Numbered from the stretch's first letter, positions 17,725 to 26,104 are shown. The stretch: 42,466 nt of DNA from Atopostipes sp963558565 (GCA_963558565.1 CAUWGX010000015.1:1-42466), one strand, 5' to 3'. Program-made: numbers and translations. The notes: generated by a model from the letters alone, not told the origin.

Positions 17725-18620
17725 CTTGCACCCTCCTCCGCCTCGTAATGACGCATAAAGAGATCTTCTAATTTGGGCGGCGCACTTTCAAATTTAATCA
17801 CATGATAAGGCTGTAAAAAGGACAACAAGTCATTCATATGCTCACTATCCAACTGAAAAACGATCTCGTCCTGTGTATAAGCAACATCGTGAGCCCAAGG
17901 TTGCTCGGATAGTTGTGAAAGATTTTCGGTAGTTTTTAACGTAATTTGTGTTCGAGTAAGATGACGCATCTCTTCCAAGGAGCCGAATTCGACAATTTCG
18001 CCTTGACGAATAATCGCAACTTGATCACATAGCCTTTCAACTTCCGAAAGAATATGACTCGATAAAAGAATACTCGCTCCTCGTTCTTTGGCCTCCTCTA
18101 CACATTCTTGAAAGACGCGTTCTTGCAAGGGATCCAGGCCAGAAGTCGGCTCATCTAATAAATATAAGTCGGCATCAGCCGCAAAAGCCGCAATTAAAGC
18201 AACTTTCTGTCGATTCCCTTTTGAATACGCGCGTGCTTTTTTCGTTGGATCAAAGTCAAACCGACGAATCAATTCTTCTTTTCGCGCTTCATCAACAGTT
18301 GCTCCTCTAAAACTTAAAAACAAATCAATAATTTCTCCACCTGTTAAATTCGGCCACAAATTAACATCACCCGGGACATAAGCTACTCGTTCGTGAATCG
18401 AGACGGCATCTCCCCAGACATCTTCGCCAAAAATTTGAGCCGTTCCTGTATTTGCCTGCAATAATCCCAACAAAATACGGATCGTCGTTGATTTTCCAGC
18501 ACCATTTGGACCAATAAAGCCCAGAACCTCTCCTTTATTTAAAGAAAATGAGACCTTGTCTAAAGCTTTAAAATCACCAAATTTTTTCGTCACATCATTT
18601 ATTTCAAGTACTTTCGTCAT
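17721..18620 (-). CDS. ABC exporter ATP-binding protein
   Basis: A 299-residue nucleotide-binding subunit. Walker A is GPNGAGKST near residue 37; Q-loop AYVPGDVNLWP; signature region YSKGNRQKVALIAAF, with a non-canonical YSKGNRQ replacing LSGGQ; Walker B LYLLDEPTSGLD; switch histidine LLSSHILSEVE. The start at 18620 has CGGAGGG 5 nt upstream; longer reading to 18758 lies inside the TetR gene and lacks a ribosome site. It overlaps the TetR 3' end by 17 bp and is coupled to the permease. The CcmA-like C-terminal domain (DEIVFQLDSEHMNDLLSFL) is present. Confidence 0.92.
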   Translation of the reverse strand: MTKVLEINDVTKKFGDFKALDKVSFSLNKGEVLGFIGPNGAGKSTTIRILLGLLQANTGTAQIFGEDVWGDAVSIHERVAYVPGDVNLWPNLTGGEIIDLFLSFRGATVDEARKEELIRRFDFDPTKKARAYSKGNRQKVALIAAFAADADLYLLDEPTSGLDPLQERVFQECVEEAKERGASILLSSHILSEVERLCDQVAIIRQGEIVEFGSLEEMRHLTRTQITLKTTENLSQLSEQPWAHDVAYTQDEIVFQLDSEHMNDLLSFLQPYHVIKFESAPPKLEDLFMRHYEAEEGAR

Positions 18621-19311
18621 TATTTCCCTCCGATAATAAAGATATATATTTCTTTTTATAAAAGGCCGTTTGTAGAATATGCATATACTCATAAAAATCT
18701 GCATAATACGCTTCAATTTCTTGTTTTGAAAAATGATTACTTGTTTTTTTCTGTACACGCTGTTCTAAATCCAAACGATAGCCTTCAATTGCCCAGTAAA
18801 TCAACTGCACAGCTTTTGGAGCCGGTGTTTCCTCTTTAAACTTTGAATAATCAATATTTCTTTTTAAAATATCCTCGACTTGTGTTTCCGCTTTTGTTCG
18901 TATTTCTCTTAAATCTTTAGTTAGAAAATCATATTTTTCTATATTCAACAAAATATTAATAAAAAAAGTTACTGGGATATCAAACTGTTTGTAGATCTCC
19001 TTTTTTAATTTACCGACTTGAATTAAACGTTTAAAAATATCTGTTTCACTATAGTCAATTTTATTAAGATATTCTTTAAATGTAATTTCGATTGATTCAT
19101 CGATTAAATACTCAAAAAGATCTTGTTTATTACGAAAATAATAAAACAAAGTACCCTTTCCAATTCCTGCATTCTCTACAATCTTGTTGGTGGATGCGTC
19201 TTCGTAGCCCTTTTCCGTAAACTCTTCATACGCTGCATTTAGTATTTTTTCTTTCTTTTCAGCGGCTAATTTCTCAAATGATTTTTCCAAAACTTCACTT
19301 CTTTTCCTCAT
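18604..19311 (-). CDS. TetR-family repressor, likely local regulator of the exporter
   Basis: A protein of about 235 residues with a TetR DNA-binding domain near residues 20-65 (KEKILNAAYEEFTEKGYEDASTNKIVENAGIGKGTLFYYFRNK). A helical ligand/dimer domain of the type seen with ABC-efflux regulators follows. It is the first gene of the leftward TetR-ATPase-permease operon. Two GACCAC-type palindromes sit on its promoter, so autorepression with induction by an export substrate is likely. The start is uncertain. The ATG at 19311 lacks a good ribosome site, a TTG at 19290 is an alternative, and the open frame extends to 19353 across operator DNA. Confidence 0.88.
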   Translation of the reverse strand: MRKRSEVLEKSFEKLAAEKKEKILNAAYEEFTEKGYEDASTNKIVENAGIGKGTLFYYFRNKQDLFEYLIDESIEITFKEYLNKIDYSETDIFKRLIQVGKLKKEIYKQFDIPVTFFINILLNIEKYDFLTKDLREIRTKAETQVEDILKRNIDYSKFKEETPAPKAVQLIYWAIEGYRLDLEQRVQKKTSNHFSKQEIEAYYADFYEYMHILQTAFYKKKYISLLSEGNNDEST

Positions 19312-19321
19312 AATATAAACT

Positions 19322-19372
19322 GACCACAGTGGTCTATAAATATACTTTAACATTACTGACCATAGTGGTCAA
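19322..19372 (-). promoter_or_regulatory. TetR operon promoter with twin operators
   Basis: On the minus strand TTGACC (19367-19372) and TAAAGT (19344-19349) are 17 bp apart. Palindrome one, GACCATAGTGGTC (19358-19370), covers the -35. Palindrome two, GACCACAGTGGTC (19322-19334), covers the start region. They share the wider word ACTGACCAyAGTGGTCwAT, and their centres are 36 bp apart. Confidence 0.82.
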
Positions 19373-19379
19373 TAAAAAC

Positions 19380-19409
19380 AGAGTAATGGCTTTTAAAGGT
19401 TATTACTCT
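19380..19409 (-). terminator. hairpin upstream of the TetR promoter
   Basis: An 8-bp stem AGAGTAAT/ATTACTCT is followed on the minus strand by GTTTTTATT. It could block read-through into the TetR operon. The rest of 19410-19654 shows no gene that I can support. Confidence 0.45.
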
Positions 19410-19654
19410 ATAGGTCAAGAATTTCTTTAAGGGTATATTTTTTCAGTTTAATTTTTCGCCATATTTCTCCTTTCCTTTTATGCTCCTTCAGAGCGATCAT
19501 TTATTATGAAAGCCGTATAAACAATCATGAACGCATCGCCCGAATTTTCATGTTTTTTTGAGTAACCAAATGAAAAACTGTAAGGTTATGATTTGCGCTC
19601 TCTCTGAAATCCTTTTAAACTGAGGGTAAATATAAGAAAGGCTGGGATTCAACC

Positions 19655-20680
19655 ATGGCGAAAACAATGTATGCTTACGGTTTTGTAGATCCGAAACACG
19701 ACGAAAACTTACCAACTTTTGAGAAAAAAGAAGTTGAGGTTCCAAAACCTAAAGGACGCGAATTACTTGTGGAGATTAAAGCAGTCGCACTCAATCCAAC
19801 AGATTTAGCTACTCGTGCAGGTAAGACAGCGGATGATGATTCTTTTACAGTGCTTGGAAGAGACGCGGCTGGTGTAGTAGTGGAAACAGGTGCGGACATT
19901 GAATTATTTGAAGTCGGTGATGAAGTATATTATCCCGGCTCACCCACTGTCGCAGGGACCGAAGCCGATTATCACATCATTGATGAGCGGATGGTCGGCT
20001 TGAAACCTCATAATTTATCTTTTTCTGAAGCTGCTGCGCTTCCGTTAACTGCTTTAACTTCTTACGAAGTTTTTCATGATCGTTTGCAGCTTTTTAATTG
20101 GGAAAAGGAACCTGAAGATATTTCGCTCTTAATCGTTGGTGCCTCTGGTGGGGTTGGTTCGATCGCTTCTCAAATTGCACTCAATAAGGGCTTTGATGTG
20201 ATCGGCACTGCTTCTCGTAATGAAAGCCGAGAATATTTAAGCGGTCTAGGCGTTAAAACAATCATTGACCACAGTCAACCGTTCGAAGAGCAGTTGCAAG
20301 AACAGGGTTACGACTCAGTGGACGCCGTTTTCTTAGCCGTAAAAGCCGATGAAAATATTAAAGAAGCAACAAATGTTGTAAAGCCGCAAGGACGGATTGC
20401 TACCTTATTGCCTTTTGAAAATCGTTTACCCAATAAACTGTTCAGTAAAAGTATTACCCTCAGCTATGAACTGATGTACACGCGTTCGCTTTATCAAACA
20501 GAAGACTGGGTAAAACAACACGAATATTTAATGGAATTAAAAGAACAAGTCGAAGCTGGGAATATTGTCTCTACAAAATCAGAATATTTTTCAAAAATGA
20601 ATGAAGAGACACTTACAGAAGCTTACGCGTTATTACAAAAAGAACACACGATTGGAAAAATTGTCCTCGAGCACCAGTAA
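19655..20680 (+). CDS. zinc-type alcohol dehydrogenase-like oxidoreductase (MDR, quinone-oxidoreductase type)
   Basis: A 341-residue medium-chain dehydrogenase/reductase. A GroES-like N-terminal domain (about 1-130) carries VALNPTDLATR and VLGRDAAGVVVETG. A Rossmann domain follows with LIVGASGGVGSIASQIA near residue 160 and an end LQKEHTIGKIVLEH. The family is named zinc-binding alcohol dehydrogenase, but the zinc-ligand cysteines are absent, so NADPH-dependent quinone or enal reduction is more likely. The ribosome site is weak (GAAAGG about 12 nt before the ATG). It is a single gene, followed by the 40-bp repeat array. Confidence 0.88.
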   Translation: MAKTMYAYGFVDPKHDENLPTFEKKEVEVPKPKGRELLVEIKAVALNPTDLATRAGKTADDDSFTVLGRDAAGVVVETGADIELFEVGDEVYYPGSPTVAGTEADYHIIDERMVGLKPHNLSFSEAAALPLTALTSYEVFHDRLQLFNWEKEPEDISLLIVGASGGVGSIASQIALNKGFDVIGTASRNESREYLSGLGVKTIIDHSQPFEEQLQEQGYDSVDAVFLAVKADENIKEATNVVKPQGRIATLLPFENRLPNKLFSKSITLSYELMYTRSLYQTEDWVKQHEYLMELKEQVEAGNIVSTKSEYFSKMNEETLTEAYALLQKEHTIGKIVLEHQ

Positions 20681-20717
20681 GTGAACAATTTTAATTCGCT
20701 TTAGAACGTAATTTTGG

Positions 20718-20957
20718 TTTGTTTCGCCGTAATTCATTTTGAGCGAAGTATTCTCGATTTATTTCGCTGTAATTCATTTTGAGCGAAGTATTCTCGGTTT
20801 ATTTCGCTGTAATTCGTTTTGAGCGAAGTATTCCGGGTTTATTTCGCTGTAATTCATTTTGAGCGAAGTATTCTCAATTTGTTTCGCTGTAATTCAATTT
20901 GAGCGAAGTATTCTCGCTTTATTTCGCTGTAATCTATTCTGACCGAAACATTTTGAG
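20718..20957. repeat. tandem array of six 40-bp palindromic units
   Basis: The word GAGCGAAGTA recurs at 20741, 20781, 20821, 20861 and 20901, and a decayed GACCGAAACA at 20941, giving an exact 40-bp period. Each unit holds TTTCGCTGTAATTC..., then TTTTGAGCGAAGTATTC. TTCGCT pairs with AGCGAA around a 13-nt spacer, so each unit can form a small hairpin. Units differ at a few positions and decay at both ends; a further degenerate half unit may begin near 20692. The period is not a multiple of three and no ORF spans it. Function is unknown. Confidence 0.92.
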
Positions 20958-21010
20958 TTTGATCAGAGTCTTTGCTTCTGAGCCATATAAAATTTAATTG
21001 AACATCAAAA

Positions 21011-21046
21011 AAAGCATGAGGCTGATCTTATTCAGTCTCATGCTTT
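21011..21046. terminator. terminator after the pyridoxal kinase gene (bidirectional)
   Basis: A 15-bp stem with one G-U (21011-21025 with 21032-21046) has a T-rich run on both sides. It serves the leftward kinase gene and could stop rightward transcripts leaving the repeat array. Confidence 0.85.
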
Positions 21047-21055
21047 CCTTTTATT

Positions 21056-21913
21056 TTATTCTCTGCGCATTTCATCAATTTCTCTAGAAAATTCTGGAAG
21101 AATAGGTTCGAAATAAATACCGAGCTTCGGATCACGCTCCACGCCTAAGCTATGTTGAATTGCTTTTTCTATATAATCAGAACTTTTGATAACCGCTTCT
21201 TTTACTGAATCTCCTAATAAGTAGTAAGCTGTAATGAAGCTCACCGATATATCTCCGACCCCTTTAAACCAAGTCTCTTCTTTTGTGTGCATATGATAAT
21301 AAGGCTCACTATTTGCAGAATAAATATAATAGCCAGTCTCTTCATCACGTTTACTTTCATCTTGGGAAACACTCGTTAACACAACGTTTTTCGCGCCCAA
21401 ATCACACAGTCTTTGAGCAATTTCTGGATAATCAGCCGGTCCTAAATCTTCCGAATAAGGATAATCCGTAATGAGGCAAGCTTCCGTTAAATTAGGAACA
21501 ATTACATCCGCATATTTAACGAGCTTACGAAATTTTCCAGGAAAATCCTCACTAAAACCAGCATAAAGCTGACCAAAATCAGCCATGATCGGATCGATAA
21601 CAACCGGCATTGAATAATCAATACGGTCTAAATAATCAATGGTTGTTGTTATTTGTTCACTATCTGCAAAATAACCTGTTAAAGCTCCTTTAAATTGAAT
21701 ATCCATATCATACCAATGATCGAGAATTTCATCGAAAGCTTCATTTAAATAATGCTTCACTAAACCTGGGTAACCTAAAGTATGGGTGGATAAAATTAAC
21801 GTTGGCAGCAAAGCGACTTCATACTGAGCAGCTTCTAATATTGGCAAATTAGACATCCCAGCAACTTTGGCTACTCCTGGTAAGTCATTGATCACTAAAA
21901 CTTGTTCGCTCAT
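21056..21913 (-). CDS. pdxK: pyridoxine/pyridoxal/pyridoxamine kinase
   Basis: A 285-residue ribokinase-fold enzyme phosphorylating B6 vitamers for PLP salvage. It begins VLVINDLPGVAKVAGMSNLP, has VVIDPIMADFGQLY near residue 105, NLTEACLIT near 140 and the anion-hole/catalytic GVGDISVSF near 218 (Asp as base). Length fits the Lactobacillales PdxK/PdxY-type proteins. AGGAG precedes the ATG. It is a monocistronic leftward gene with its own terminator. Confidence 0.88.
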   Translation of the reverse strand: MSEQVLVINDLPGVAKVAGMSNLPILEAAQYEVALLPTLILSTHTLGYPGLVKHYLNEAFDEILDHWYDMDIQFKGALTGYFADSEQITTTIDYLDRIDYSMPVVIDPIMADFGQLYAGFSEDFPGKFRKLVKYADVIVPNLTEACLITDYPYSEDLGPADYPEIAQRLCDLGAKNVVLTSVSQDESKRDEETGYYIYSANSEPYYHMHTKEETWFKGVGDISVSFITAYYLLGDSVKEAVIKSSDYIEKAIQHSLGVERDPKLGIYFEPILPEFSREIDEMRRE

Positions 21914-22017
21914 GTTATAAATTCTCCTATTTCTAATAAATTCCTGTCCTATTTTCTTTTCTATTTTAACACTAATTCACTGAACTGTATCTGTCATTTA
22001 TAGAAGAAAATAATGAT

Positions 22018-22344
22018 TTAAAACACTGCTTGAATTAAAAACATATAAGTAATGGTTCCACTCATAACACTCAGCAAAGTATTACGACGCCACTTTTGAA
22101 TGAGAACAATCGCTAGAATACTGATCGCTTCTGGCAAAGCAAAGGGAAAACCTGTTAAATCGATATCTTTCAAAGAATAAACTAATATAAGAGCAATCGC
22201 AGCTGCCGGAAGCACCTTTCCTAAGTATTCAATAAAAGCAGGAGGTCGCTTAGTTGGAGGAAAGATCCAAAAAATGATAAACCGGGTCAGAATGGTCGCG
22301 ACTCCGATAAATAAAACCGTCAGCCATTGTTGTGTATCAGACAC
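22018..22344 (-). CDS. azlD: branched-chain amino acid exporter small subunit
   Basis: A protein of about 108 residues with four hydrophobic segments (LTVLFIGVATILTRFIIFWIF, VLPAAAIALILVYSL, FALPEAISILAIVLIQ, LLSVMSGTITYMFLIQAVF). This is the AzlD pattern, and it works with AzlC. I favour the GTG at 22344 (GAGGTGA just upstream, N-terminus MSDTQQWLTV) over an in-frame GTG at 22353. It overlaps the azlC stop by 8 bp, so the two are coupled. Confidence 0.9.
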   Translation of the reverse strand: MSDTQQWLTVLFIGVATILTRFIIFWIFPPTKRPPAFIEYLGKVLPAAAIALILVYSLKDIDLTGFPFALPEAISILAIVLIQKWRRNTLLSVMSGTITYMFLIQAVF

Positions 22345-23029
22345 TTTCTTCACCTCTAATCTTCGGTTCCGTGATTAATAAACTGATAATAATAAGTAAC
22401 ATCGCCGGAATCATAAAATGGGTGCTGCCAAAAACTACTAGCATCAGTAAACTACCACCTAAACCGAGCAAAGCGGGCTTATGATCCTCGGCGCTAAGCC
22501 ACTGTTCCGTAAAAATAGCTACAAACATGGCGACTAGTATGAACTCAATACCTTCTATATTGAAAACAATGATCTTTTCTAGAAAGACCCCGATAATTGT
22601 CCCGATGACCCAATAGCTTTGGTTAAGAAAGCTTGTCAAAAAGTAAAACCAATTTTTATCTACATTTTTAGGAACCGCCGTCGCAACGTTTAAAGAAAAT
22701 GTCTCATCCGTTAACGCAAAAATAGCGTAATTCTTCTTCCAGCCCGATAATTGACTATAAATGGGCAACATGGTAATTCCGTAGAAAATATGGCGGGCGC
22801 TCACCATCAACGCTAATAAAAAACTACCTGCCGGATTAAAAGATGCGATAAGCAGATTAACCGCTGTAAATTGGGTAGCTCCCGAATAAATAAATAAACT
22901 CATAATCACTGTCAGTACAGCTGAAATAGATTGACTTGTCGCTAATAATCCAAAAGATATTCCTAAAAAAATATATCCTGCCATAATAGGTAATGTTAAA
23001 GGAAATGCTTCTTTTAATGCGTGTTTCAA
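22337..23029 (-). CDS. azlC: branched-chain amino acid exporter large subunit
   Basis: A 230-residue membrane protein of the AzlC/YgaZ family. GYIFLGISFGLLATSQSIS is near residue 19, with SLFIYSGATQFTAVNLL near 45 and SARHIFYGITMLPIYSQL near 80. The start is a TTG with GGAGGG 5 nt upstream. It pairs with azlD to export branched-chain amino acids or analogues. No regulator gene is adjacent. Confidence 0.93.
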   Translation of the reverse strand: MKHALKEAFPLTLPIMAGYIFLGISFGLLATSQSISAVLTVIMSLFIYSGATQFTAVNLLIASFNPAGSFLLALMVSARHIFYGITMLPIYSQLSGWKKNYAIFALTDETFSLNVATAVPKNVDKNWFYFLTSFLNQSYWVIGTIIGVFLEKIIVFNIEGIEFILVAMFVAIFTEQWLSAEDHKPALLGLGGSLLMLVVFGSTHFMIPAMLLIIISLLITEPKIRGEESV

Positions 23030-23340
23030 AATATCCCTCCTCTATAATAGCATCCGTTATAAACTAAACCGAATATTTATTTTTAGATCGTGCGATAAAA
23101 CATACGAAAATTAGAATTAAATTAAAAATAAATGTGCTTCTTATTCTAGCAAAAGTAAGGGGACTATACAAAGGTTCTTTAGACGATTCATAAAAAATAT
23201 CCCTACGTTTTTTAATCAAAATTCCGAAGCCAGTTTTCAAGAAGAACTGCAAAAATAATGAGTCTTAATTCACTTCTTCGTTTATGGTAAACTCGTCATA
23301 AAACATTTCAATAAACATTTGAAAAACGATTGGAGGAAAT

Positions 23341-24090
23341 ATGGATTATTTACTGATTTTACTTGTCGCTGGGGCTATCTTTTTAGGCTCGTTAATGCGT
23401 TCTACCTTTGGCTTTGGAGATGCGGTCGTCAGCATGCCTTTATTAGCACTTTTACCGATTCCCTTTTCTGTTGCGGTAGCATTAGTAGGTTTAGTAGGAT
23501 TTACTGTCGCTTTAGTGTTTGCTTATTCCGGTTGGCAAGATAAAGATAATGTCGTATTAACTAAAATGTCGATCGCCACAGTTATTGGAATTCCTTTTGG
23601 CCTGATGCTGATTCAATTCGTCGACCAAAAATGGGTGAAATTAATCTTAGGACTACTGCTCATATCGTATGCTCTCTATTCTTTATTCGGTCCTAAAGAT
23701 CAACACGAAAAGCTTGAAAAAACTTTTCAAAATTCAAATTACTCCATCCCATTTGGTTTTTTCTCAGGGATGTTAGGAAGTGCTTATAATACGAATGGAA
23801 CGCCCGTTGTTCTCTATGCGACCTTAAGAAATTGGGGGCCTAAAGCTTTTAGAGGAAACGTGCAATCACACTTTATTATTTCGAGCTCCTTTATTTTGCT
23901 CAGTCATTTCTTAAGTGGTTTTTGGACAAAAGAAGTGGGTGTTTATTACCTCGCTTCTATCCCAGCTGTTCTGCTGGCAGTACTGTTAGGAAACGCCATT
24001 TATCGTCGAATTGATACGAGCAAATTTAGAAATTATGTTTTTTATCTCATTTTCATCTTAGGACTACTCACTCTCTATGAGGTTTTTTAA
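23341..24090 (+). CDS. TauE/SafE-family permease
   Basis: A 249-residue protein with eight hydrophobic segments and the family's early SLMRSTFGFGDAVVSMPLLAL motif and mid-protein GFFSGMLGSAYNTNGTPVVLYATLR motif. Members are thought to export sulfonates, sulfite or similar anions; the substrate cannot be read here. GGAGG lies 5 nt before the ATG. It is a single gene followed by an IS-derived element. Confidence 0.88.
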   Translation: MDYLLILLVAGAIFLGSLMRSTFGFGDAVVSMPLLALLPIPFSVAVALVGLVGFTVALVFAYSGWQDKDNVVLTKMSIATVIGIPFGLMLIQFVDQKWVKLILGLLLISYALYSLFGPKDQHEKLEKTFQNSNYSIPFGFFSGMLGSAYNTNGTPVVLYATLRNWGPKAFRGNVQSHFIISSSFILLSHFLSGFWTKEVGVYYLASIPAVLLAVLLGNAIYRRIDTSKFRNYVFYLIFILGLLTLYEVF

Positions 24091-24146
24091 AGATGTTAGT
24101 TATAATTTCAGACATAAAAAGACTGCTTCTATTTTTTTAATGGATG

Positions 24147-24516
24147 TGACCTCCGAAAGTTAGAGTAAAAAACCTAACTTAACGGGGGTTATTTTTACGA
24201 AAAAATATTCATATAAATTTAAACAAAATATTGTAGAAGAATATCTTCGAGGTACTTTAGGAACACCTTCATTCGCTCAGAAGTCTCAGGTATCCGCACC
24301 TTCTTTGATTCGAAAATGGGTCAATTAATCTCAGAATTATGGAGAAAAAACTGTTTCACACACCCTACTAAAAATAAAATGGAGAAATATATTCACGATT
24401 ACAATATGAAACGAGTGAAAAAAATGGAGTGGCTTATCTCCGATTGCATTTCGAAAACAAGCCACTCCATTAGCTGCATAATATTCGATTAAACAAACGC
24501 CAACTTTTGGGGTTCA
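24147..24516 (+). mobile_element. IS3-family deletion derivative (MITE-like), copy A
   Basis: The left end TGACCTCCGAAAGTTAGAGT matches the right end (reverse complement TGAACCCCAAAAGTTGGCGT) at 15 of 20 positions. The left part encodes a transposase OrfA N-terminus (RKYSYKFKQNIVEEYL...SLIRKWVN) stopped by TAA. The right part encodes an OrfB C-terminus (KYIHDYNMKRVKKMEWL, then SPIAFRKQATPLAA after a frameshift). The middle of the transposase is missing. Copy C has the same junction. No clear target duplication is visible. Confidence 0.82.
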
Positions 24517-24651
24517 CTACATACTTGAAAACTTAAATTCTTTTTTATTAACTATTAACGCCACTTTATAAAATTATATTCTTCTATTATTCATATTCCG
24601 CATAACCTTCCAATGTTCTTATACCCTTAGTATAAATAAAAAATAATATAA

Positions 24652-24670
24652 AAAGAGGTATCTTCTCTTT
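24652..24670 (-). terminator. weak terminator after the small membrane protein gene
   Basis: A 6-bp stem AAAGAG/CTCTTT is followed on the minus strand by TTTTTATATTATTTTTT. It lies just beyond the stop at 24699. The rest of 24517-24651 is AT-rich with nothing recognisable. Confidence 0.4.
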
Positions 24671-24698
24671 GATAAATAAAGAAAATTAAATATTTAAT

Positions 24699-25034
24699 TT
24701 ATATCCTTATATATTTTTTTGAAAATAAGTAAATTATAAGCAACCCAACTAAGAAACCAATTATTCCTCCAAGAAAATAATTTACAGGAATTGTTATGGC
24801 ATGTAAAACTACTGCAAATGAAGCCAATCGGGTAAATAATTGGATACGTTCTTCAGAAGCATATTTCTGCCAGATAGTATATAAAGAATAACCAAATGTG
24901 GCAATAACAGTTGCCATAAATAAGGTTAGTAAGAAACTCTCATCTGTCGAATTAAGCATAGTGTACAAATATATACTTCCTACATAAGAAATTATTAGAG
25001 GAATACCCAATTGACGGTCTATTTTTAGTTCCAT
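24699..25034 (-). CDS. small membrane protein, candidate immunity partner of the secreted protein
   Basis: I do not recognise a family. It has 111 residues with four hydrophobic segments (about 10-27, 33-53, 67-87 and 88-106) and a basic end FSKKYIRI. It starts 36 bp after the stop of the secreted protein on the same strand, so the two are probably one operon under the promoter at 25788-25816. Small four-helix membrane proteins next to secreted bacteriocin-like proteins often give self-protection; that role is an inference. The ribosome site is poor (TTAGGA next to the ATG), as for a coupled second gene. Confidence 0.6.
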   Translation of the reverse strand: MELKIDRQLGIPLIISYVGSIYLYTMLNSTDESFLLTLFMATVIATFGYSLYTIWQKYASEERIQLFTRLASFAVVLHAITIPVNYFLGGIIGFLVGLLIIYLFSKKYIRI

Positions 25035-25070
25035 TCCTAAATCACTACTTTCTTTATTTATTACTTTTTA

Positions 25071-25736
25071 TCAGTTTCCAATGTCAGGATTAGGAAATGC
25101 TCCATTCCAAGTAATCCCTATATAAAATCCTTGTTCATTAGCTAATGCTTGAGTAGCGTGGTAAAGAATTTCGCTTCCAGCCCAGAGACCTGCTGCAGCT
25201 CCAATAACAGTTCCAATACCAGGTACTGTACTTCCCAGAGAAGCGATAGAAGCAATTACTGCAGGAGCTCCCGCCTGAATTGCAGAACCTAAGTACATAC
25301 GTACTTCATCTGTTGTGAAATATATTTTCCAATCTTCAACATAAACTTGTGGTTGTACTGTCGTTTCATCCTGATTTACATAAGAAATGCCTAAGTTTTG
25401 TTCCAAAATCGCACTGTCTAATTTCTCAATTTCTTCTTCTGTAAAACCATAATCTGATTGTAACTTACTATATTCTAGTTCTAAAGACAATGCACCTTCA
25501 TCATCTAAACTGAAATAAGGATACACATCTTCCAGTTTATCTAAGAAAATTTTGTCTTCTTCAGTTAAATATGAGCCAATAGTTTCGCCATTATAAGAAG
25601 TTACATCTTCTACTTTTTCTTGATCAACATCAGTTTGAGCATGTGCTGAAGCTGTAACAGGAGGCGCGCCTAAAGTAACACCTAACATACTAGCGGACAC
25701 TAATCCAATTATTACTTTTCTAGTCCTATTCTTCAT
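25071..25736 (-). CDS. secreted protein with hydrophobic Gly/Ala-rich C-terminal domain (candidate bacteriocin-like)
   Basis: A 221-residue protein of no family I can name. A Sec signal peptide covers residues 1 to about 33 (KVIIGLVSASMLGV, likely cut after ASAHA). An acidic central region follows (EEDKIFLDKLEDVYPYFSLD). The C-terminus is a hydrophobic stretch AIQAGAPAVIASIASLG, then VPGIGTVIGAAAGLWAGSEIL, then GFYIGITWNGAFPNPD. This could insert in membranes. The start at 25736 has AAAGGAG 9 nt upstream; frame extends 24 bases further without a site. It is co-oriented with a small membrane protein gene and lies between IS-derived copies A and B. Confidence 0.72.
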   Translation of the reverse strand: MKNRTRKVIIGLVSASMLGVTLGAPPVTASAHAQTDVDQEKVEDVTSYNGETIGSYLTEEDKIFLDKLEDVYPYFSLDDEGALSLELEYSKLQSDYGFTEEEIEKLDSAILEQNLGISYVNQDETTVQPQVYVEDWKIYFTTDEVRMYLGSAIQAGAPAVIASIASLGSTVPGIGTVIGAAAGLWAGSEILYHATQALANEQGFYIGITWNGAFPNPDIGN

Positions 25737-25787
25737 AATAATAAACTCCTTTTGTTTCATTTATTCCTTTTTCCTTTGTAATCGCTT

Positions 25788-25816
25788 TATATAGGTGACC
25801 GTATTGACCGTAACAA
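25788..25816 (-). promoter_or_regulatory. promoter of the secreted-protein operon, with direct repeat in the spacer
   Basis: On the minus strand TTGTTA (25811-25816) and TATATA (25788-25793) are 17 bp apart. On the plus strand two tandem 9-bp words, TGACCGTAT (25796-25804) and TGACCGTAA (25805-25813), fill the spacer and reach into the -35, a possible regulator site. Confidence 0.65.
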
Positions 25817-25852
25817 AAATTTAAAAACTTGGCCAATAAGACTAGCTTGATG

Positions 25853-26104
25853 TGACCTCCGAAAGTTAGAGTAAAAAACCTAACTTAACGGGGGTTATTT
25901 TTACGAAAAAATATTCATATAAATTTAAACAAAATATTGTAGAAGAATATCTTCGAGGTACTTTAGGAACACCTTCATTCGCTCAGAAGTCTCAGGTATC
26001 CGCACCTTCTTTGATTCGAAAATGGGTCAATTAATTTCAGAATTATAGAGAAGAAACTGTTTCACACGCAGCACTAAAAATAAATTAGAGAAATATATTC
26101 ACGA
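25853..26104 (+). mobile_element. IS3-family deletion derivative, copy B, right end lost
   Basis: It is nearly identical to copy A from the left inverted repeat through the stopped OrfA fragment to GAGAAATATATTCACGA, then diverges. The roughly 120-bp OrfB tail and the right repeat are absent. Beyond 26104 the sequence holds a decayed gene fragment. Confidence 0.78.

Noticed and set aside
20718..20957. CRISPR array
   Set aside because: The 40-bp units are contiguous near-identical repeats with no unique spacers and no cas genes nearby.
23064..23252. 62-codon minus-strand ORF upstream of azlC
   Set aside because: It has no ribosome site, a TTG start and no recognisable domain; it is most likely a chance frame.
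25071..25736. The secreted 221-aa protein as the lanthipeptide precursor
   Set aside because: It is far too long, has a Sec signal, no Cys, and its own operon and promoter; the 33-aa peptide fits the precursor role.
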